The position numbers and the translations under genes are program-made. DNA of 55,096 nt from Gracilibacillus alcaliphilus. Lineage in GTDB: Bacteria > Bacillota > Bacilli > Bacillales > Amphibacillaceae. The number at the start of each line of letters is the position of its first letter. The stretch's first letter is position 1. Below are positions 34,369-43,110 of this stretch, piece after piece. The notes beneath the pieces were generated by a model that searched no databases, had not been told where the DNA came from, and saw nothing but the letters and a program-made list of their open reading frames with translations. The DNA is taken from NCBI RefSeq assembly GCF_016909015.1, contig NZ_JAFBFA010000037.1, positions 1-55,096 of the forward strand. Direction: 5' to 3'.

Positions 34369-36021
34369 ATGAAAAAGAAACAAAGTCTATTATTTCTTTT
34401 CTTGATGGTAATTGGTCTTATATTAGCTGCCTGTAATCAGGAGGAGAGTAGCGGGGGTTCTGAACAGAACACGGACAGCGGTGATAAGGATCCTTTGGGG
34501 AAATATGAGGAGACAGTGACATTTACCCAAGTATTGGGGCATGGCCAGCCGGAAGATCCAAACACCAAACAAGGGGTTACACCACAAACGAATGGCTATG
34601 TGACAAAACTAAAAGACATGCTTAATATTGATATTCAGTATGATTGGACAGTACCTACCGAACAATTTGAACAGAAATTCTCGTTATCAATTGCTTCAGG
34701 TGATTTGCCGGATGTAATGACAGTTGATATGCAACAGTTTGAACGATTTAAGAACCAGGGCATTCTTGCCGATTTAACGGATGTTTACAATGATTATGCC
34801 TCTGATGAAATTAAAAGCTATAACGAATTTGATGATGGCAAAACATTAGAATTATTTAAACAAGACGGACAGCTATTAGGTATTCCAAGTTTTGAAGACC
34901 CTTACATGTCTGCCCAATTTCTATGGATACGTAAGGATTGGCTCGATCATTTAGGGCTTGATGAACCAACAAGTTTGGAGGAATTAGAAGAGGTAGCCCA
35001 AGCCTTTGTGGATGAAGACCCTGATGGTAATGGCCAAAATGATACCTATGGTATTGCTTTAAATCAAGAACTTATTTCTTGGGGATTCGATGCCAGAGGA
35101 TTGTTCTACACAATGGGAGCCTATCCAAAGGCGTGGATCAATGACGGCAGTGGTCAGTTAGTGCCGGGAGAAACATTGCCAGAAACAAAAGAAGCTTTGG
35201 AATTAATGAGTAATTGGTACCAGACAGGGATTATAGATAAGGAATTTGGTTTAAAAGACATTGAACAGGCAATCGAGGATATTGTGTCTGGCAAGGTTGG
35301 CATTACTTTTGGAGAATGGTGGTACCCTAATCATCCGTTGAATACGTCTAAAGATCAAAACCCTGAGGCAGATTGGATTCCACTAGAATTACCGACTTAT
35401 CAAGGAGAAGAGTCTAAGACATTGATACCATCCTTAAGGCTGGGGCATGTGGTGGTGGTGAATAAGGAATTTGAACATCCAGAAGCGGCTATCAAAGCCA
35501 TCAATTTCTATCCAGAAATGAGTAAACCAGATTATGCTGATGAAGTGAGTGCAGAGAATGGTTATGTCTATAACTGGTATCAGCCAAAAGTATACCAGCC
35601 GGATGACTTTATGCAAGCCTATGAAGAAGTAAACCAAGCAATCGAAGAAGGTGTTGAAGAAATTGATTCAACTCATTCCACATCTATCGATTTATTTAAC
35701 GAAGCTCAAAAATATCTAGACGGGGATGAGTCAGCTTGGGGAATGTATTACAGCCGTGTTGCTCCAGATGGCGGTTGGGGCGTAGTGGAACGCATTCGAG
35801 AAAGCGGCAATGTTATTTACGATGAATTTGCAGGCGGTACCACACCAACGATGGTATCTAAAGGCAGTTCACTAGATAAATTGACGGACGAAACATTTGT
35901 CAAAATCATTATGGGAACAGAATCGATCGATGCATTTGATGATTATGTGAAAAGTTGGAACAGCCTCGGTGGTGAGGACATTACAGCCGAAGTTAATGAA
36001 TGGTATCAAGAGAATCAATAG
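34369..36021 (+). CDS. LplA-type sugar-binding lipoprotein B
   Basis: This 550-residue lipoprotein has lipobox LAAC (Cys22) and the large LplA/YtcQ-type binding fold, longer than ordinary sugar-binding proteins (about 430). It has a calcium-loop-like DEDPDGNGQNDTYGI near residue 220, common in this class and in alginate-oligosaccharide binders. These proteins feed LplB/LplC permeases and often accept long or acidic oligosaccharides. GH16 and GH35 genes downstream suggest a beta-galactan or beta-glucan type ligand. TTGGTGTAAAG precedes ATG 34369; the ribosome binding site is weak. Confidence 0.88.
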   Translation: MKKKQSLLFLFLMVIGLILAACNQEESSGGSEQNTDSGDKDPLGKYEETVTFTQVLGHGQPEDPNTKQGVTPQTNGYVTKLKDMLNIDIQYDWTVPTEQFEQKFSLSIASGDLPDVMTVDMQQFERFKNQGILADLTDVYNDYASDEIKSYNEFDDGKTLELFKQDGQLLGIPSFEDPYMSAQFLWIRKDWLDHLGLDEPTSLEELEEVAQAFVDEDPDGNGQNDTYGIALNQELISWGFDARGLFYTMGAYPKAWINDGSGQLVPGETLPETKEALELMSNWYQTGIIDKEFGLKDIEQAIEDIVSGKVGITFGEWWYPNHPLNTSKDQNPEADWIPLELPTYQGEESKTLIPSLRLGHVVVVNKEFEHPEAAIKAINFYPEMSKPDYADEVSAENGYVYNWYQPKVYQPDDFMQAYEEVNQAIEEGVEEIDSTHSTSIDLFNEAQKYLDGDESAWGMYYSRVAPDGGWGVVERIRESGNVIYDEFAGGTTPTMVSKGSSLDKLTDETFVKIIMGTESIDAFDDYVKSWNSLGGEDITAEVNEWYQENQ

Positions 36022-36057
36022 TTACCAAAGAAATCTTTTTAAGTGTTGATAGAAATG

Positions 36058-36083
36058 AAGGAGGGGGCGGTGACTCCCTCTTT
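36058..36083 (+). terminator. Attenuator-like hairpin after binding-protein gene B
   Basis: AAGGAGGG pairs with CCCTCTTT (one G-U) around a 10-base loop, followed by CGTTTC rather than a T-run. It lies 37 bases after the binding-protein stop codon and could partly terminate or stabilise the mRNA. Confidence 0.5.
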
Positions 36084-36163
36084 CGTTTCACTAGAAAAGC
36101 AGTAATCTGTTGTGTGACCTCATGGATACAATCGGAAGAAAAAGTAATCTAGAGTCCATAAGA

Positions 36164-36258
36164 ATGACGGACAAAAGAAGAGCAAATGTTGAAGAAATGT
36201 CCGTCATAACGAGAATGACGGACATAACACAAGTGGAAGGAATAAACCTGTCTGTCAT
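36164..36258 (+). repeat. Two tandem short inverted-repeat units
   Basis: ATGACGGACA (36164-36173) pairs with TGTCCGTCAT (36198-36207). The same arm ATGACGGACA recurs at 36215-36224 and pairs with TGTCTGTCAT (36249-36258, one G-U). The units are 51 bases apart and fill the gap between the binding-protein gene and the first permease gene. The long A-rich loops are unalike, so only the arms are conserved. The frame running through here (36110-36328) is not a gene. Confidence 0.65.
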
Positions 36259-36366
36259 CCTAGTCGTGATGAATAAAATATCGAGAAGACAGCTTGAAAT
36301 GTCTGCCCTCCCACCGGGAAGAAGCTAATGTTTGCAAGATCTTAGTCATGAAAGGTGGTTATAAAT

Positions 36367-37258
36367 GTGAAAAGAAATCCTTTTAAAAAAGAATTACCAT
36401 TACATATTATGTTGCTGCCAGCACTTATCGTCACCCTGATTTATGCCTATGGGCCAATGTTCGGAATTGTGATGGCCTTTCAAGATTTTCAACCATATTT
36501 AGGTTTTTTTCAATCAGAATGGGTAGGGATGGACAATTTTGAATATATCTTCAATTTACCAGGTTTTGGTCAAGTAATCTATAATACATTGCTTATTGCT
36601 GTATCCAAAGTGATCTTAGGCTTGTTAGTTCCGCTTATTATTGCCTTATTGCTAAATGAAGTGAGGAAAATTTGGTTTTCCCGCCTCATTCAAACGAGTA
36701 TATTTCTGCCTTACTTTCTATCATGGGCGGTACTAGGTGCTGTGGTTTTTGAATTATTTTCCTTAAATGGCCCAATCAATGCCATATTGACTTTTTTTCA
36801 TATCGAACCGATTATGTTCCTGGGAAGTAATAACTGGTTCCGAACCATTATTATTGGTACCGATGTATGGCAAGGAATGGGCTATAATATGATTATTTTC
36901 TTGGCGGCAATTGTTGGTGTGAATCCCAGTCTGTACGAGGCTGCCAAAGTAGATGGAGCGACAAGGTGGAAGCAAGTATGGCATGTGACGCTTCCCGGTA
37001 TATTACCAATTGTTATTTTCTACACTTAGTATCGGTGGAGTTCTTAATGCCGGTTTTGAACAAATTTTAATCTTGTATAATCCAACGGTGTATGAAGGTG
37101 CCGACATTATTGATACGTTCGTGTATCGGCTTGGTTTATTTGAACAGCAATATGCACCTGCAGCAGCAGTCGGGCTCTTTAAATCCGTTATATCTTTAGG
37201 GTTAGTTGGGCTTTCTTACTACTTGGCATATAAATTTACTGATTATCGTATCTTTTAA
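36367..37258 (+). pseudogene. lplB: LplB-type sugar ABC permease, frameshifted near 37020
   Basis: From GTG 36367 (AAAGGTGG eight bases upstream) the frame gives about 220 residues of an LplB-type permease with the EAA loop PSLYEAAKVDGATRWKQVWHVTLPG, then stops at TAG 37027 right after PIVIFYT. The rest of the protein, from TLSIGGVLNAGFEQILILYNPTVYE to the normal C-terminus TDYRIF, continues in the +1-shifted frame to 37258. One extra base, or two missing bases, between about 37010 and 37026 explains this. Total length would be normal (about 297). It is a true mutation, a sequencing error or, less likely, recoding; if real, importer B is inactive. Confidence 0.85.
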
Positions 37259-37414
37259 TCTACTATCAAAATATAGGTAAGAGTTGATTTCGCATTCCAC
37301 AGGCTGCTTAGTAAAGAAAAATTGACTCACCAGTGGAACGTGACTTTCTGAGCTGACATCTCACTGAAAATTCAACAGTAATGGGTTTTTTCTAAACAGA
37401 AATGGAGTGATCGC

Positions 37415-38299
37415 ATGTTTTATAAAGAATCGCTGGGAGAAAAGGTGTTCAATGTTGCCAATATCATTTTTTTGACAGCAGTGACGTTAATGGGGATCTT
37501 GCCTTTCCTGCATTTGTTGGCGATTTCATTAAGTTCCAATAGTGCAGCGATGGCAGGAGAAGTCTATTTATGGCCGGTTAATTTTACTACTGTTTCTTAT
37601 CAATACTTAGCAGAGAATGCCGAGTTCTTTGCTTCATTATGGGTAACCATTCAGAGAGTGTTCTTAGGGACTTTACTAAATATGCTCTTGATTATTTTTA
37701 CGGCTTACCCCTTATCCAGAAGCAACAAACAGTTTCGTTTTCGGACAATTTATGTATGGTTTTTTGTCGTGACTATGTTCTTTGGTGGTGGCTTGATCCC
37801 TACCTATATGGTGGTTAGAGCTACTGGAATTCTTGATACACTGTGGGCATTGATCTTACCAGGCGCACTGAATGTGTTCTTTATGGTTATGTTATTAAAC
37901 TTCTTTCGCAATATACCGAAGGAATTGGAGGAAGCGGCAATTGTGGATGGAGCAGGTCATTGGACGATGTTATTCAGAATCTTTTTGCCTATTTCTTTGC
38001 CTTCTATCGCCACTATCTTATTATTTACGATTGTGAATCATTGGAATTCTTGGTTTGATGGTATTTTATATATGAATTCACCAGCGAATTACCCTTTACA
38101 GTCTTATCTGTCTACCTTGGTTACGTCGATAAACGTGCAGGCGATTTCGGTAGAAGAATTAAGTATGCTACAACAAATGGGGGAGAAAACATTAAGAACA
38201 GCACAGATTTTTATGGGGATTCTGCCAGTGCTGCTGGTCTACCCATTTTTACAAAAATATTTTATTAAAGGAATTACAGTGGGAAGCGTGAAGGAGTAA
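37415..38299 (+). CDS. lplC: LplC-type sugar ABC permease B2
   Basis: This 294-residue permease has six membrane segments and the EAA loop ELEEAAIVDGAGHWTMLFRIFLPISLP. It ends TVGSVKE, typical of LplC/YtcP proteins, the partner of LplB. AATGGAGTGATCGC precedes ATG 37415. The 156 bases before it hold no gene; a TTCCAC/GTGGAA stem is present. It is followed after 27 bases by the GH16 gene, so the transporter and enzymes are in one operon. No ATPase is encoded. Confidence 0.9.
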   Translation: MFYKESLGEKVFNVANIIFLTAVTLMGILPFLHLLAISLSSNSAAMAGEVYLWPVNFTTVSYQYLAENAEFFASLWVTIQRVFLGTLLNMLLIIFTAYPLSRSNKQFRFRTIYVWFFVVTMFFGGGLIPTYMVVRATGILDTLWALILPGALNVFFMVMLLNFFRNIPKELEEAAIVDGAGHWTMLFRIFLPISLPSIATILLFTIVNHWNSWFDGILYMNSPANYPLQSYLSTLVTSINVQAISVEELSMLQQMGEKTLRTAQIFMGILPVLLVYPFLQKYFIKGITVGSVKE

Positions 38300-38326
38300 T
38301 AAGCAGCGATAAAAAGGAAGGTGCAC

Positions 38327-40141
38327 ATGGAAATCAAGCGAATAAAGATAGTGGACAGAGAAAAGCAGATGCCTCGTTCACTGAAATTAAAAGTTCCCTT
38401 CTCCGGGTACACAAGGAGAAGATTCCGAGCGAAAGCAATAACGAACAATGGAGAAGCCGTGTTATTATCCAATGTGATCTGGACACTATCTCCACAAGTT
38501 AAAGGAATGTCGATTGATCAAGATGGGCTTTTAACGATCACACCCACAGTGGAAGCAGGGACCTTTTATATCATTGCAAAATATGCCGAAGATTCTAACA
38601 AGTATGGCATCATGAAAATCAAGACAATCCCTGCTCAGGGGAGAGATATGCCGCCGAACCCGATAGAGAAAGAGGGATGGGAGTTATTTGCTCATGATGA
38701 ATTTGATGCCGGGGCACTGAATCGCTCGATTTGGAGTGAACAATATTTGCGTAATTGGTCGGATGATGTCGGCTCTAAAGCAAATTATGTACTGGAGGAT
38801 GATAAACTAATCGTGAAGGCAGATAGCGATTCCGATAAATGGAGTCCCTATGACTCGGCAGAGGTATCCAGCATTACTTCTTTTGAAAAAGCCTATCTGC
38901 ACAGATTTGGTTCCAATAAAAATGAATTCAGCAGGATCATCCCGACTTTTGATGGCTTGGCAACAAAGTATGGTTATTTTGAAATACGGGCTAAGTTACC
39001 AAATACAGGTGATGGCAGTCATGTAGCTTGGTGGATGATTGGGGTACAGGATGATCAGAATATATTCCCATTTATAGAAGACCAAACAGTTACAGATCAT
39101 CGTTCTTCCAATGAAACAGGAGAAGTAGATGTTATTGAGATTAGCCTGGATAATTTATCATTATGGAGGCCTGTCATGCATCCGAATGGCAGTACTGCCT
39201 TAGAATATTTGCATGTGCCTGAAACAAAATTACCATTTGATCCGGGGAATGAATTTCATATTTATGGATTTGAATGGGATGCCAACGGGACGAAATATTA
39301 TGTTGATAATAAGCTGGTACAAGAGACAGATCGTACTTTTGATTATCGGATGATGACTTTTTTAGGTGTATATGCACAAGGCGGGATGGGGAAGGCAAAT
39401 AACATTTTTCCTAAGGAATTTGTGATTGGTTATTTTAGAGTATATAAAAAGGATGCACCTCCAGTACCCAATGATATCCAGTTTGACTGTAAGTATCATG
39501 CCGTCAAGAAACCGACCGCTTCAACCAATACAACCTTTTCTATCACAGCAAATGTATTCGATCAATTTGATCAGCCATTAGAAAATATACCGCTGTTATG
39601 GCAATTTTCTGAGTCTATCTCTGGTGAGGAGATAAAGCCTGTTCCAGGTGCTGCTATTGATAGAGAAACAGGTAACATTACATTGACTAAGGATATAGCG
39701 GATATAGCGGATCTATTTGTGACGGCAAAGGTAGCTGCCAATCAACAGGTGAAAAAAGTTTGGCATCTAAGGGTATCGACAGAACCAGCAAAGCCGCATT
39801 TTATGGAGATACAACCTAAACAGAAGGTTATCGGAATCAAGGTACCTGAAGAGACAGCGATTTATCAAATGACATTTCAGGCAAATCTGATCGATCAATA
39901 TGGCAGAATAGCAGATGGCTCATGTATTTGGCAGTTAGCAGATGGAACGGCCTTATTGGATGTGGCGGAGTTTGAAGGAGTGACCATCGATCGTGAGCAA
40001 GGTCTGTTAGAAGTATCTAGTGCAGCAACTGCTGGACAATATATCGTTGTTCAGGCAAGAACAACTATCCAAGCGAAAGACAGTGGAGATTGTTCCTTGG
40101 ATAATGAAATATATGGTCACCAGCTAATCAAACTTGTATAA
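38327..40141 (+). CDS. Family 16 glycoside hydrolase with Ig-like domains, no signal peptide
   Basis: This 604-residue protein has a central GH16 domain (residues about 115-385) with the catalytic motif E-V-D-V-I-E near 266-271 (TGEVDVIEIS), surrounded by Ig-like segments: one before it (~1-105, with IDQDGLLTITP) and two after it (~395-500 and ~510-600, with IDRETGNITL and IDREQGLLEV). GH16 enzymes cleave beta-1,3/1,4-glucans or galactans. ATG 38327 follows AAGGAAGG and the upstream permease ends 27 bases earlier, so there is no room for a signal peptide: the enzyme appears cytoplasmic. The substrate within GH16 cannot be fixed by eye; beta-galactan fits its GH35 neighbour. Confidence 0.8.
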   Translation: MEIKRIKIVDREKQMPRSLKLKVPFSGYTRRRFRAKAITNNGEAVLLSNVIWTLSPQVKGMSIDQDGLLTITPTVEAGTFYIIAKYAEDSNKYGIMKIKTIPAQGRDMPPNPIEKEGWELFAHDEFDAGALNRSIWSEQYLRNWSDDVGSKANYVLEDDKLIVKADSDSDKWSPYDSAEVSSITSFEKAYLHRFGSNKNEFSRIIPTFDGLATKYGYFEIRAKLPNTGDGSHVAWWMIGVQDDQNIFPFIEDQTVTDHRSSNETGEVDVIEISLDNLSLWRPVMHPNGSTALEYLHVPETKLPFDPGNEFHIYGFEWDANGTKYYVDNKLVQETDRTFDYRMMTFLGVYAQGGMGKANNIFPKEFVIGYFRVYKKDAPPVPNDIQFDCKYHAVKKPTASTNTTFSITANVFDQFDQPLENIPLLWQFSESISGEEIKPVPGAAIDRETGNITLTKDIADIADLFVTAKVAANQQVKKVWHLRVSTEPAKPHFMEIQPKQKVIGIKVPEETAIYQMTFQANLIDQYGRIADGSCIWQLADGTALLDVAEFEGVTIDREQGLLEVSSAATAGQYIVVQARTTIQAKDSGDCSLDNEIYGHQLIKLV

Positions 40142-40174
40142 TGGAAAAAAGATTGAAAGAGGGGGAATGTAACC

Positions 40175-41920
40175 GTGAACAAACTGACTTTTAATGAACA
40201 GTCCTTTTTGTTGAATGGGGAGGAAATAAGATTATTAAGTGCGGCCATGCACTATTTTAGAACGGTTCCGGAATATTGGGAAGACCGGCTGATTAAATTG
40301 AAAGAGTGTGGTTTTAATACCGTAGAAACCTATGTTGCCTGGAATATACATGAACCAGAAGAAGGTCAGTTTCACTTTGAGGGACTGGCAGATGTGGAAC
40401 AGTTTATCCGGACAGCAGAGAAGGTAGGGCTGCATGTGATTGTGCGGCCAGGTCCGTATATATGTGCAGAATGGGAATTTGGCGGACTGCCGTATTGGTT
40501 AATGACCGTACCACAGATCAAGCTCCGTTGTTTCAATCAGCCCTATTTAGAAAAGGTGGATAACTATTTCGATGTGCTATTTGACAGACTTCGGCCTTTA
40601 TTAGCTTCTAATGGCGGTCCAATTATAGCGATACAAGTAGAAAACGAATATGGCAGTTTTGGAAATGATCAAAGATATTTGCAATATATGCGTGATAGTA
40701 TCCAAAGACGGATCGGCGATGAACTGCTTTTTACATCAGATGGACCAGAGCATGCGATGTTAAACGGCGGTATGATTGAAGGTGTATTGGAGACCGTCAA
40801 CTTTGGCTCAAGGGCAGAAGAAGCTTTTCAGCAATTGAAGACGTATCAGCCGAACGGCCCTCTGATGTGTATGGAATTTTGGCATGGCTGGTTTGATCAT
40901 TGGGGAGAAGAACATCATACTCGACCTGTAGCAAGTGTGATAGAGTCTTTAGAAGAAATCTTGCAAAATAACGGCTCTGTTAACTTCTATATGGCACATG
41001 GCGGCACTAATTTTGGTTTTTATAATGGTGCTAATCATCATGAAGAGGTCTATCAGCCAACGATTACCAGTTATGATTATGATGGATTGTTAACAGAATC
41101 AGGAGATCTGACGGAAAAATTTTATGCGGTGAGAAAGACGTTTGAGAAGTATGTAGAACTTCCAGAACTGAACTTGCCAGCCCCAACTGCTAAAAAATCT
41201 TATGGTGAGATTCATTTTCATGAGCGAGCGGCGTTATTAGATTCATTGGATTTATTAGCAGCTCCACAGCAAAGTGAAGCTCCGTTAACTATGGAAGCTT
41301 ATCAGCAAGGGTACGGCTTTATTGTCTATCAGACACAGGTCAAAGGAGCCTATGGGAAGCAAGTGTTAACTGTACAGGATATCCATGATCGTGGTCAGGT
41401 TTATCTCAATGGTAAATATGCAGGGACGGTAGATCGGATGAGTGGTACATCACAATTAGAGGTGGATATAACCGAAGTAGAAACAAAGCTGTGCATTATT
41501 GTAGAGAATATGGGACGGGTTAATTATGGACCAGCCCTTGTAGACTACAAAGGTATTACAGAAGGTGTGCGGCTAAATAATCAATTTTTATTTGATTGGA
41601 CGGTCTATCCGCTGCCTCTAACAGAAGTAAGCCACTTGCATTATACCAATCAATCAGCTGCCAATAATCATCCTTATTTCCATCGCGGTATATTGCATGT
41701 AGAGGAACGAGCAGATACCTTTATTGATATGTCCGGTTGGTCTAAGGGAGTTCTGTTTGTTAATGGTTATAATCTGGGCAGATACTGGGAGATAGGTCCG
41801 CAACACACATTATATCTGCCTGCTCCTCTCTTACAAGAAGGGGATAATGAGATTATTGTATTTGAATTACATCAACACCATGATGTTGTTTCATCTATCG
41901 ATATCCCTAGATTAGGATAG
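40175..41920 (+). CDS. Family 35 beta-galactosidase
   Basis: This 581-residue GH35 enzyme removes terminal beta-galactose from oligosaccharides. The N-terminal SAAMHYFRTVPEYWEDRLIK is the family opening. The acid/base Glu is near 157 in VENEYGSFG and the nucleophile Glu near 234 in CMEFWHGW. A C-terminal beta-sandwich region ends near GRYWEIGPQHTLYLP. There is no signal peptide, so it acts inside the cell on imported sugars. GTG 40175 follows GAGGGGGAATGTAACC. It is the last gene of operon B before a terminator. Confidence 0.92.
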   Translation: MNKLTFNEQSFLLNGEEIRLLSAAMHYFRTVPEYWEDRLIKLKECGFNTVETYVAWNIHEPEEGQFHFEGLADVEQFIRTAEKVGLHVIVRPGPYICAEWEFGGLPYWLMTVPQIKLRCFNQPYLEKVDNYFDVLFDRLRPLLASNGGPIIAIQVENEYGSFGNDQRYLQYMRDSIQRRIGDELLFTSDGPEHAMLNGGMIEGVLETVNFGSRAEEAFQQLKTYQPNGPLMCMEFWHGWFDHWGEEHHTRPVASVIESLEEILQNNGSVNFYMAHGGTNFGFYNGANHHEEVYQPTITSYDYDGLLTESGDLTEKFYAVRKTFEKYVELPELNLPAPTAKKSYGEIHFHERAALLDSLDLLAAPQQSEAPLTMEAYQQGYGFIVYQTQVKGAYGKQVLTVQDIHDRGQVYLNGKYAGTVDRMSGTSQLEVDITEVETKLCIIVENMGRVNYGPALVDYKGITEGVRLNNQFLFDWTVYPLPLTEVSHLHYTNQSAANNHPYFHRGILHVEERADTFIDMSGWSKGVLFVNGYNLGRYWEIGPQHTLYLPAPLLQEGDNEIIVFELHQHHDVVSSIDIPRLG

Positions 41921-41930
41921 AACGATCATA

Positions 41931-41962
41931 AAAAAACCAGTCTGGCCAGGCTGGTTTTTTAT
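41931..41962. terminator. Terminator of operon B
   Basis: AAAAAACCAG pairs with CTGGTTTTTT around a 10-base loop that contains its own CTGGCCAG palindrome. It works in both directions, but the convergent YesL-like gene ends 155 bases away. Confidence 0.85.
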
Positions 41963-42116
41963 ATGAATAAATATCAGTGCAACCCCGTATTTTACCACGT
42001 TTATCACTTAATAATTGGCTGTTCATTAATCAACAGAAAAGGACGTGCAAGTGTGAGCTTTTCTGAAAAGTTATGTTATTCAGCACTGCAAAATTCTTAC
42101 CGCTAGAAGGCTGTCT

Positions 42117-42731
42117 TTATGCGAATTCCCCTTTTTTTATGGCAATTCGGGTGAACGCGTGGTAGGAAATAACCATGATAATATAGGTCACCATACTGCC
42201 GGAGAAAAAGAATAAGGTCGCTGGCAGCTGCAGCAGCAAATAAATGGAAAGAGCTGAGGCAATCACCATAATCATATTATGTAAGGGATGACTAATCATA
42301 ATAAAGAAGGCATTTTTCCAAATTGTTAGAAGACGCAAATCATAATGAACATAAACAGGCAGCACATACAACATGATTAAACCAATCACACACATCGAAA
42401 AATAGACGGGGATTTTTACAGAATCATATATACCGCTGTCAATCACACTTAAGAGCAGCACATTAATATAAAAAATAAATCCGATCACATAGAAACAAAC
42501 GCCTAATAAATTACTTCTGAAGAATTCCCTTTTATAAGTCTTCCAAAAAGACGAAAAAATTGGCTGATCTGTTTCCTTTCTCACCCATTGTCTTGTTATC
42601 GCAAACATGGCAATCGTAGCAGGAAACAGGCCGAGAATAATCCCGCCCAGCAAGGTAAACGCAATCCATAATACATTAAGATAAGCGAATCGTGTGATCC
42701 ATTCTGTTATACCGACAAATGAATTTCGCAT
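42117..42731 (-). CDS. DUF624 (YesL family) membrane protein, copy 2
   Basis: This 204-residue protein is a clear paralogue of the one at 21379-22023. It shares ITEWITRFAYLNVLW, LGLFPATIAMFAITRQW and MISHPLHNMIMV, and has about five membrane segments. The function is unknown, but the family is tied to YesMN-regulated sugar uptake loci; here one paralogue adjoins each of two such systems. CTAGGAGAG lies before ATG 42731 on the minus strand. The gene is convergent with operon B and has a cre-like site about 120 bases upstream. Confidence 0.82.
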   Translation of the reverse strand: MRNSFVGITEWITRFAYLNVLWIAFTLLGGIILGLFPATIAMFAITRQWVRKETDQPIFSSFWKTYKREFFRSNLLGVCFYVIGFIFYINVLLLSVIDSGIYDSVKIPVYFSMCVIGLIMLYVLPVYVHYDLRLLTIWKNAFFIMISHPLHNMIMVIASALSIYLLLQLPATLFFFSGSMVTYIIMVISYHAFTRIAIKKGEFA

Positions 42732-42847
42732 AATTACTCTCCTAAATGATATAGTATAGCTGTTATCATTGTGCTAACAGCCTGCAAATGCTTCACAAGC
42801 ACAATCATAAACCTTCTTTATTATTTTACCATAACTCACAATAGGAA

Positions 42848-42861
42848 TTAAAGCGCTATCA
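42848..42861 (-). promoter_or_regulatory. cre-like CcpA site upstream of YesL copy 2
   Basis: TTAAAGCGCTATCA (plus strand) matches the cre consensus at 13 of 14 positions. The equivalent region of the other YesL gene holds a variant of the same sequence. The rest of the 42732-43110 gap shows no gene. Confidence 0.45.
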
Positions 42862-43110
42862 AAGTAAGGAATAAGGAGGGGAAAGTGCAAATTAGTTTAC
42901 ACGTGAAACCGCATACTTTCATCTAATGCTGCAATCAGATATACTAGAAATGATAGATATCTGAAGCCTTTTATCAGTGGGCTGGTGTTTTATCTCCACT
43001 AGGCTAGAAAATGTTTCGGGATGTTCGCGTTCGTTAATACCTTGCCAACGCTGGAAATCAGGATCTGACAGACGTTTACATCGGAATAAATTGGAAAGAG
43101 GAGGTCACAT

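Noticed and set aside
36110..36328. A 72-codon frame between the binding protein and permease of importer B
   Set aside because: It reads through the tandem inverted repeats and lacks a ribosome binding site.
37000..37030. Programmed ribosomal frameshift in the LplB-type gene
   Set aside because: The shift needed is +1, no known recoding signal such as a rare-codon or stop-slippage motif is evident, and permeases of this family are not known to be recoded. A mutation or sequencing error is simpler.
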